A stretch of 11,490 nucleotides of DNA from Actinomycetes bacterium (GTDB lineage Bacteria > Actinomycetota > Acidimicrobiia > Acidimicrobiales > RAAP-2): positions 1-11,490 of the forward strand of contig JAKAZC010000049.1 of the NCBI GenBank assembly GCA_021826655.1. Reading direction: 5' to 3'. The notes under the pieces were generated by a model that saw nothing but the letters and a program-made list of their open reading frames with translations, searched no databases and was not told the origin of the DNA. Positions 5,618 to 10,813 of this stretch are shown here, piece after piece (the stretch's first letter is position 1; each line of letters starts with the position of its first letter). The translations under genes were made by a program, and so were the position numbers.

Positions 5618-6517
5618 GTGCGCTCTCTGATCACCGGTGGCCGCGGCTTCGTGGGCACGTGGCTCGCCGAGTTCCTCCGTGGGATCGGCGACCAGGTCGT
5701 CCAGATCGACCAGGAGGTGGAGATCACCGACCCTGCTGCGCTCCTGGCAGCGGTGTCCGACGCCGCCCCTGACGCCATCTACCACCTGGCTGCGATGACC
5801 CATGTCGGGCAGTCCTGGGAGGAGCCACTGCGCGTACTCGAGGTCAACGTGCTCGGGACGGCCGCCCTGCTGGGCGCGGCACGCGAGTGCGGCACCGAAC
5901 CCCGCGTCCTGGTCACCAGTTCGGCCGAGGTCTACGGGACGGTGACCGACCCCGCGCAGCTGCCCCTGACGGAGAGGTCGCCGACCGCCCCGCTCACCCC
6001 GTACGCGGCCTCCAAATTGGCGGCCGAGGCGCTGTGCACGCAGGCGTGGCTGGCCTACGGGCAGCAGGTGGTCATGGTGCGGCCGTTCAACCACATCGGA
6101 CCCGGCCAGTCGCCCAACTTCGCCGTGTCCGCCCTGGCGAAGCGGATCGTCGACGCGGAGCGCTCCGGCGCGGCCGTGATCCCGGTCGGCAACCTGTCGG
6201 CCCGGCGGGACTTCACCGATGTACGCGACGTCGTGCGCTCCTACCGTCTCCTGGTCGAGTCGGGGGTGCCCGGTACCGTGTACAACGTCTGCTCGGGGGT
6301 GGACGTTTCCATCCAGGACATCGCCGACCGGCTGCTGGCGGCAGCGGGGAGTTCGGTACGACTTGTTCCCGACCCGGCGCTCATGCGGCCGGTCGAGGTG
6401 CCCGTCCTGCGGGGCGACCCGGAGCGGCTGCGGGACGCCACCGGCTGGGTACCCGAAGTCCCGCTCGACCTGACGCTGGCCGACGTACTCTCGCACTGGC
6501 GGTCCGCACCGGCCTGA
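5618..6517 (+). CDS. rmd: GDP-4-keto-6-deoxy-D-mannose reductase (Rmd-type SDR)
   Basis: An extended short-chain dehydrogenase/reductase of 299 residues. By family resemblance it reduces GDP-4-dehydro-6-deoxy-D-mannose with NAD(P)H to GDP-D-rhamnose, a cytoplasmic donor for surface polysaccharides. Seen in order: dinucleotide loop TGGRGFVG (6-13), MTHVGQSW.EP..VLEVNVLGT, catalytic VTSSAEVYG (S102, E104), YAASK (Y129, K133), RPFNHIGPGQSPNFAVSALAKRI (from about 155), VGNLSARRDFTDVRDVVRSYRLL (R196-D204) and YNVCSGVDVSIQDIADRLL, then a terminal TGWVPEVPLDLTLADVLSHWR. The FNHIGPGQSP, ARRDFTDVRDVV and YNVCSG blocks are characteristic of Rmd; a GDP-mannose 4,6-dehydratase (usually 320-370 residues) is the main alternative. 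The start is placed at GTG 5618 because of TAGGGT 7 nt upstream and because the nucleotide loop then begins at residue 6. GTG 5609 is in frame but lies inside the hexamer. No gmd is seen in the window. Confidence 0.85.
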   Translation: MRSLITGGRGFVGTWLAEFLRGIGDQVVQIDQEVEITDPAALLAAVSDAAPDAIYHLAAMTHVGQSWEEPLRVLEVNVLGTAALLGAARECGTEPRVLVTSSAEVYGTVTDPAQLPLTERSPTAPLTPYAASKLAAEALCTQAWLAYGQQVVMVRPFNHIGPGQSPNFAVSALAKRIVDAERSGAAVIPVGNLSARRDFTDVRDVVRSYRLLVESGVPGTVYNVCSGVDVSIQDIADRLLAAAGSSVRLVPDPALMRPVEVPVLRGDPERLRDATGWVPEVPLDLTLADVLSHWRSAPA

Positions 6518-6563
6518 GTCCGGATGGCGGCCGCGCCTTCCGCGACCCACGGCGCCGGGCGCG

Positions 6564-6594
6564 GAGAACGGCCCGCACGGGGCGGGCCGTTCTC
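6564..6594. terminator. 13-bp perfect hairpin after rmd (probable intrinsic, bidirectional terminator)
   Basis: Arms 6564-6576 (GAGAACGGCCCGC) and 6582-6594 (GCGGGCCGTTCTC) are perfectly complementary around a 5-nt loop ACGGG. It lies 46 nt after the rmd stop, between convergent genes. No T tract follows on either strand, which is common for terminators in high-GC actinobacteria. Since it is symmetrical it could end transcripts from both sides. Confidence 0.75.
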
Positions 6595-6647
6595 GTGGCG
6601 ACCCAGGGGTCGGACCGTCCGTCGGGGTCCGGAGGAGGCCACCGGTG

Positions 6648-6675
6648 CGTCGGGGGGAGGGGGACCACCCCGACG
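6648..6675 (-). terminator. Hairpin downstream of the small coiled-coil gene
   Basis: Arms CGTCGGGG (6648-6655) and CCCCGACG (6668-6675) flank a 12-nt loop, 14 nt beyond the stop of the minus-strand gene ending at 6690. The position and the absence of any gene between suggest a terminator for that gene. The stem is 8 bp without a T tract, so the call is moderate. Confidence 0.5.
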
Positions 6676-6689
6676 ACAGGGTGCGTCGC

Positions 6690-7088
6690 TCAGGAGACGG
6701 CGGTCGGGCGAAGGTTCCGGAGTTGGCTGCGGGCGTCCTTCGCCTGGACGTGTGCCTTCTTGGTGATGTCCCGGGCCTGGGCGGGAAGCCGGTCCTCGAA
6801 GGGGGCGAACACGGCCTCGACCCGCTCGATGATCTCCTCGACGCGATCGATCAGGTCCTCCACCCGGCCGTCGACGGTGTGGACCGCTCCGGTGAGGTCG
6901 CCCCGTACCGACGAGACGCGATCGGCGATGGTCGACGGCTCCTGCAGCTTGGCCATCAGCTCGCGCCGCTGGACCTGGGCCTGCTGGAAGCCGAGGACCC
7001 CTGCGCCGATGACGACGTAGGTCGCGTCCTTGGCCACGTTGGCGATGTCCTTGGCTGCCTTGGTGATCTCGGTGTTGATGTCCGGCAT
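6690..7088 (-). CDS. Small coiled-coil protein of unknown function with a hydrophobic N-terminal patch
   Basis: A 132-residue protein I cannot assign to a named family. The N terminus MPDINTEITKAAKDIANVAK is amphipathic and Lys/Ala-rich, then comes a short hydrophobic patch TYVVIGAGVLGF (23-34), too short for a certain membrane span. FQQAQVQRRELMAKLQ follows. Residues 67-94 show heptad-like hydrophobics (V72, V76, I80, V83, I87, V90) in an acidic helix, a probable coiled coil. After a Pro (F94-A-P-F) the tail LPAQARDITKKAHVQAKDARSQLRNL is basic. The layout recalls phasin-like or heparin-binding-haemagglutinin-like helical proteins, but that is only resemblance. The ATG at 7088 is supported by AAGGAG 6 nt upstream, the clearest Shine-Dalgarno in the window; the frame continues upstream without a better start. 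It is monocistronic, convergent with rmd and divergent from the large glycosyltransferase. A dyad about 100 nt upstream suggests specific regulation. Confidence 0.85.
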   Translation of the reverse strand: MPDINTEITKAAKDIANVAKDATYVVIGAGVLGFQQAQVQRRELMAKLQEPSTIADRVSSVRGDLTGAVHTVDGRVEDLIDRVEEIIERVEAVFAPFEDRLPAQARDITKKAHVQAKDARSQLRNLRPTAVS

Positions 7089-7094
7089 GGTGTG

Positions 7095-7100
7095 CTCCTT
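7095..7100 (-). promoter_or_regulatory. Shine-Dalgarno AAGGAG deciding the start at 7088
   Basis: The minus strand reads AAGGAG, then CACACC, then ATG. This canonical site at 6-nt spacing fixes the start of the small coiled-coil gene and contrasts with the weak or absent sites of most other genes here. Confidence 0.85.
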
Positions 7101-7190
7101 GGTTCGTGATCGGATGCGGGTCGGGGTTCCGGCTCGGTCGGTCCGGACAGCGCCGGTGGCCTGCGTCCAGGTCCCGGCACCGTGTCCACA

Positions 7191-7222
7191 TGCAACTGTA
7201 TACCCAATGATATACATTTGCA
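7191..7222. promoter_or_regulatory. AT-rich dyad operator (TGTATA-N8-TATACA) overlapping a probable minus-strand promoter
   Basis: An AT-rich island in otherwise GC-dominated DNA. The inner arms TGTATA (7197-7202) and TATACA (7211-7216) are a perfect inverted repeat with an 8-nt spacer. The symmetry extends outward to TGCAA/TTGCA so that the 14-nt arms 7191-7204 and 7209-7222 match at 12 of 14 positions. On the minus strand the same bases give a promoter-like pair: TTGCAA (-35-like, 7223-7218) and TATACA (-10-like, 7202-7197) with a 15-nt spacing, slightly short. A dimeric regulator bound here would cover the promoter of the coiled-coil gene, implying repression. PadR- or GntR-like helix-turn-helix proteins bind sites of this general shape, but the regulator is not identifiable. 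Confidence 0.65.
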
Positions 7223-7268
7223 AGCACACAGCGAGCTCGGGTCGTTCGTTGCGTGCGTACCGATCGGG

Positions 7269-7290
7269 GCCCGGGGGTGACCGCCCGGGC
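7269..7290. repeat. GC-rich inverted repeat in the divergent spacer upstream of the large glycosyltransferase
   Basis: GCCCGGG (7269-7275) and CCCGGGC (7284-7290) flank an 8-nt segment GGTGACCG that can itself fold as GGT-G-ACC. This is the only clear structure between the operator and the putative start at 7445. Together with the operator at 7191-7222, the 5' leader of the minus-strand gene and the -10-like hexamer at 7429, it accounts for what I see in the 356-nt gene-free stretch 7089-7444. Function unknown; possibly a stem in a transcript or chance in GC-rich DNA. Confidence 0.3.
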
Positions 7291-7428
7291 GCTCCGGCCA
7301 CGGAGGACCTGGGCCCTGCCGGGTGGGCGGCCCTCCACGTGGGCATCGTGCGGCACCGCCCGCCCGGGGACCGCCCCGACAGCTGCGCACGCCGGACGGG
7401 ATGTCTCCGTGGCACCCCTCCGGCCCGA

Positions 7429-7434
7429 TAGCCT
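7429..7434 (+). promoter_or_regulatory. Putative -10 element TAGCCT upstream of the GT2/membrane gene
   Basis: TAGCCT lies 10 nt before the ATG at 7445, matching the TANNNT pattern and identical to the hexamer upstream of cofD. With a start point 6-7 nt downstream the transcript would have a leader of only a few nucleotides. No Shine-Dalgarno is visible before the ATG, which supports leaderless or near-leaderless translation. No convincing -35 box. Confidence 0.45.
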
Positions 7435-7444
7435 CTGACCCCTG

Positions 7445-10400
7445 ATGGAAACACTGGCACCGCCGGTTGTCGCCGTCGTCGTCGCCCACGATCCCGGTCC
7501 GTGGTTCGAGGAGACGCTGGCCTCGATCGCCTCACAGGACTACGTGGAACTGTCCGTCCTGGTCCTGGACACCGGTGCCGGGGAGGACCTGGCATCCCGG
7601 GTGGCGGCGGTCCTCCCGTCGGCATACGTACGCCGGTTCGACGGAAATCCGGGCTTCGGGGCGACGGTCAACGAAGTGCGGTCGATGGTGGACGGCGCCG
7701 CCTACTACCTGATCTGCCACGACGACGTCGCACTCGATGTCGATGCCGTCCACCTGATGGTCGAGGAGGCATTCCGGTCGAATGCCGGGATCGTGTCGCC
7801 CAAGAGCGTGAGCTGGGGCGATCCCCAGAGGCTCGTCCACGTCGGCATGAGCGTCGACAAGGGAGGCTCCGTCGTCGAGCGGGTGCAGCCGCACGAGATC
7901 GACCACGGCCAGCACGACGCGGTCCGGGACGTGTTCGTGGCGCCCGGTGGCTGCACGCTCGTCCGGGCCGACCTCTTCGGCGAGCTCCACGGCTTCGACC
8001 CGTCGATCGTCGCCATGGGGGAGGACCTCGACCTGTGCTGGCGGGCCCAGGTGGTCGGCGCCAGGATCCTGGTCGCACCCGAAGCCCGCGTCCGACACCG
8101 TGAGGAGCTGGCCTCGGGGACACGGGCGCTCGACCCCTCACTGCTCGCCATCGGCGGCGCGTCGTCCGGCCCACCGCGCTATCCGGTGACGCTCCAGGAA
8201 CTCCAGCGGCGGCACGAGCTCCTGGCCGTTCTCAAGTGCTACTCGCGCAGCCACCTGCTCCGGGTGCTGCCCCAGGTCCTGCTCCTCGCCATGGGTGAGG
8301 TCGTCGTCGCCGAACTCGCCGGCAACCGGGCCCGGGCCCGGGCGGTGGTCCGCGCGTGGCGCTGGAACCTCGGCCGGCTCGGCGTGCTCCGGTCCCAGCG
8401 GGCCGCGCTCCGGTCCGCCCGTCGGGTCGGAGACAAGGAGATCCGTGTGCTCCAGGTGCGGGGGAGCGCGCGGCTGGCCGCGTACCTCCGGCGCGTCTTC
8501 CAGTTCGGGTTCCACGGAGCCCACGCCGATGAGCTGGCCGCCGCGGCCGAGGCGGCCGGCCCGGGAGTGCCGCCCGACCAGGTGGCCGAGGCCGAGGCCG
8601 GGGCGGAGGACACCGAAGCCGGCCGGATCAGCGGCAGGGTGCGCCTGGCCGTGTGGCTGACGGCCGCACTGGTGGTCGTCATCGGCTCGCGCGGCGTCGT
8701 GACCGGCCGCCTGCCCGCACTGGGCCAGTTCACTCCGTTCCCGTCCTGGTCGTCCACACTGTCGCAGTTCTTCGCAGGCTGGCACCCCTCGGGCGTCGGG
8801 ACCACCGCACCTGCGGCACCGGCCCTCGGCGTCGCCGGTGTCGTCGGCACGGTGCTCCTCGGCGCCATGGGTCTCACCCAGAAGGTGCTGGTCTTCGGGT
8901 GCCTGCCGCTCGGAGCGTGGGGCGCCGTGCGGTTGCTGCGCCCGTTCGGGTCGCAGCGGGCGTCCCTGGTGGCAGGGCTGGCCTACCTGGCGATGGCACT
9001 GCCGTACAACGCCCTGGCTCTGGGACGGTGGGGCGCACTGGTCGTCTATGCGGGCAGTCCCTGGCTGCTGGCCTCGCTGCTCCGGTCGACCGGACTCGAG
9101 CCCTTCGTGCGTCGAATCGAGGGCCCGCTGCCTCCCGGTGCGACGTCGGCCGGCGCCCCGTCGCCCAACGGGGCGTGGGCGTCGCGCCACGGATTGCTGG
9201 GTGGCGCCCTGGCGCTCGGCGTGCTCGAGGCCGTCCTCGTCTCGTTCGTCCCCGCGGCAGCCCTGGTCGTCCTCCTGACCGCGGTGGCCGTGGTCCTGTC
9301 GTCGCTCCTCTTCCGCGACGGTGGGGCAACCGGTCGGGCGGTCCGGCTGGCCCTGGGGTCGACCGCCGTCGCCGTGCTCATCTGCCTGCCCTGGGTGGTC
9401 GGTGTCCTGTCCTCGGGGACCGGTGTGCTCGCGGTGTTCGGGGTACCGACCCCCGTCTCGGGTGCCGCCTCGTGGAGCTCGCTCCTGCGGTTCGCCGTCG
9501 GGCCCATCGGAGGGTCCCCGCTGGCCTGGGGATTCCTCGTCGGGGCGATGGCGCCCCTCGTGCTGGCCCGGGGTGTTCGGTTCCGGTGGGCCGCCCGCTT
9601 CTGGTCCGTCGCCCTGGTCTTCTGGCTGGCTGCCTGGTTGACCGGACGCGGCTGGACCGGCGGGCTCGCCGTCGACCCGCTCGTCCTCCTGGGCCCCGCC
9701 GCCGCCGCCGCCGCCGCCTCGATCGGCCTCGGTGTCGCTGCGTTCGAGCAGGACCTTCGCAAGGCCGAGTTCGGTTGGCGCCAGGTGGCGACCGCCTTCG
9801 GAGTCGTCGCCGTGGCACTGGCGTCGCTGCCGACCGTCGTGTCGGCGCTGCCCGGCAGATGGGAACTGCCCGTCAACGACTTCGCCCAGTCGGTGAGCTG
9901 GATGCATGCCAAGGCGTCGGACGGCGCGTTCCGGGTGCTGTGGCTGGGTGATCCACGCAGTCTCGATCTCGGTAGCTGGACCACCGGCGACGGGCTGGCC
10001 TATGCGACGTCGGAGAACGGCTCGCCCGACGCCCGATGGCTGTGGAACGCCGCGTCCCCGGGGCCGGCCGCCGGACTGGGTGCGGCCGTCGATCTGGCCC
10101 GGACCGACCGGACCGACCGCCTGGGGAGCCTGCTGGCTCCCGCGGGGATCCGGTACGTGGTCGTGCTGACCTCGGTGGCTCCGGAGATCACCGGCGAGCA
10201 GACCCCCACGTCGTATCCCGTGCCCAACGACCTCCTACCGGCTCTCGGGAGCCAACTCGACCTCCAGCCGGTCCTTTCCGGGACCGGCATCACCGTGTTC
10301 GCCAACGCCGACTGGATGCCCCAGCGGGCCGAGGTCCCCGGTACCCCGGGCGCTGCGGCCGGCGCCACCGCTCCGCTCGGAGCGGCGCCCGGGACCATGC

Positions 10401-10813
10401 TGGTCCCGGGCGCGCTACCGGTGCTGCCCGGTCCCGTAGCCGCCCGCTCGTTCCGGGGGCCGCTCGTTCCGGGGACCGTCTTCGCCTCGGTCGCACCGTC
10501 GGGGCGTTGGTCGCTCGTGTCCGGCTCGGGGGCGGAGGCCCGGCGGACAGCGTCGTTCGGCTGGGCGGCCCGCTACGCCGTGGCGGCCCGGACCACCGGC
10601 ACGCTGCGATTCCACGGCGGGGCCCTGCCGCCGGTGTTCGGCGGCTACTCGGTGCTGGTGTGGGCCCTGGCGCTCGCCGCACTGATCGATCGGCGTCGCA
10701 TCCGTAGGGAGTGGGAGCGGGTGGGCCGCCCGCGCAGCTGGTCACAGGGGCGCTCGCGTCATGCCGACCCCATCGAGGACGCCTGGTCCCTCGAGGACGG
10801 GGAGCTCGGATGA
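7445..10813 (+). CDS. Large fusion: GT2 glycosyltransferase domain plus polytopic membrane and extracytoplasmic region
   Basis: A 1122-residue integral membrane glycosyltransferase. Residues 1 to about 220 form an inverting GT2 (GT-A fold) domain: VVAVVVAHDPGPWFEETLASI, NPGFGATVN (68-76), ICHDDVALD with the acidic donor/metal site H92-D93-D94, and MGEDLDLCWRA (191-201), the usual base/acceptor region. A cytoplasmic linker runs to about 398 and ends in an Ala/Glu/Gly-rich stretch. From about 401 to 810 there are roughly ten hydrophobic segments. Residues about 815-1060 look extracytoplasmic (LGSLLAPAGIRYVVVLT, then a Pro/Gly/Ala-rich segment). A last membrane span lies at about 1068-1084 with a basic cytoplasmic tail. 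The likely role is transferring a sugar to a polyprenyl-linked or wall-attached acceptor; substrate unknown. It overlaps the next gene by ATGA. Similar large GT2/membrane proteins are, from memory, widespread in actinobacteria next to DUF5719 genes. Oddities: seven GCC codons in a row (9698-9718), strong internal hairpins near 10361-10413 and a 16-nt out-of-frame repeat at 10444-10474. Confidence 0.9.
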   Translation: METLAPPVVAVVVAHDPGPWFEETLASIASQDYVELSVLVLDTGAGEDLASRVAAVLPSAYVRRFDGNPGFGATVNEVRSMVDGAAYYLICHDDVALDVDAVHLMVEEAFRSNAGIVSPKSVSWGDPQRLVHVGMSVDKGGSVVERVQPHEIDHGQHDAVRDVFVAPGGCTLVRADLFGELHGFDPSIVAMGEDLDLCWRAQVVGARILVAPEARVRHREELASGTRALDPSLLAIGGASSGPPRYPVTLQELQRRHELLAVLKCYSRSHLLRVLPQVLLLAMGEVVVAELAGNRARARAVVRAWRWNLGRLGVLRSQRAALRSARRVGDKEIRVLQVRGSARLAAYLRRVFQFGFHGAHADELAAAAEAAGPGVPPDQVAEAEAGAEDTEAGRISGRVRLAVWLTAALVVVIGSRGVVTGRLPALGQFTPFPSWSSTLSQFFAGWHPSGVGTTAPAAPALGVAGVVGTVLLGAMGLTQKVLVFGCLPLGAWGAVRLLRPFGSQRASLVAGLAYLAMALPYNALALGRWGALVVYAGSPWLLASLLRSTGLEPFVRRIEGPLPPGATSAGAPSPNGAWASRHGLLGGALALGVLEAVLVSFVPAAALVVLLTAVAVVLSSLLFRDGGATGRAVRLALGSTAVAVLICLPWVVGVLSSGTGVLAVFGVPTPVSGAASWSSLLRFAVGPIGGSPLAWGFLVGAMAPLVLARGVRFRWAARFWSVALVFWLAAWLTGRGWTGGLAVDPLVLLGPAAAAAAASIGLGVAAFEQDLRKAEFGWRQVATAFGVVAVALASLPTVVSALPGRWELPVNDFAQSVSWMHAKASDGAFRVLWLGDPRSLDLGSWTTGDGLAYATSENGSPDARWLWNAASPGPAAGLGAAVDLARTDRTDRLGSLLAPAGIRYVVVLTSVAPEITGEQTPTSYPVPNDLLPALGSQLDLQPVLSGTGITVFANADWMPQRAEVPGTPGAAAGATAPLGAAPGTMLVPGALPVLPGPVAARSFRGPLVPGTVFASVAPSGRWSLVSGSGAEARRTASFGWAARYAVAARTTGTLRFHGGALPPVFGGYSVLVWALALAALIDRRRIRREWERVGRPRSWSQGRSRHADPIEDAWSLEDGELG
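10361..10413 (+). repeat. Two mutually exclusive hairpins inside the GT2/membrane coding region
   Basis: Hairpin B: arms GCGCCCGGGACCA (10385-10397) and TGGTCCCGGGCGC (10401-10413), a perfect 13-bp stem on a 3-nt loop. Hairpin A: GCTCCG (10370-10375) with CGGAGC (10378-10383), extended by GGCGCC (10361-10366) pairing with GGCGCC (10384-10389) across a 3-nt bulge. The two share 10385-10389, so they compete. They encode the Pro/Gly/Ala-rich segment GATAPLGAAPGTMLVPGA. The pairing is seen directly; a regulatory role is inference. Confidence 0.6.
10444..10474 (+). repeat. 15-nt direct repeat with 16-nt period, read in two frames
   Basis: CCGCTCGTTCCGGGG occurs at 10444-10458 and 10460-10474. Because the period is 16, the two copies are translated differently: the first gives (A)RSFRG, the second PLVPG. 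This looks like a small tandem duplication within the coding region, though GC-biased composition could also produce it. Confidence 0.6.

Noticed and set aside
9698..9718. Seven consecutive GCC codons (microsatellite) as a possible phase-variation tract.
   Set aside because: The unit is a triplet, so length changes would not shift the frame; it encodes polyalanine in a membrane segment and fits the GC bias.
8138..9907. A 589-codon minus-strand open frame opposite the GT2/membrane gene.
   Set aside because: Low-complexity Gly/Gln/Arg/Asp-rich translation without any domain, a mirror image of the strongly biased codons of the real gene.
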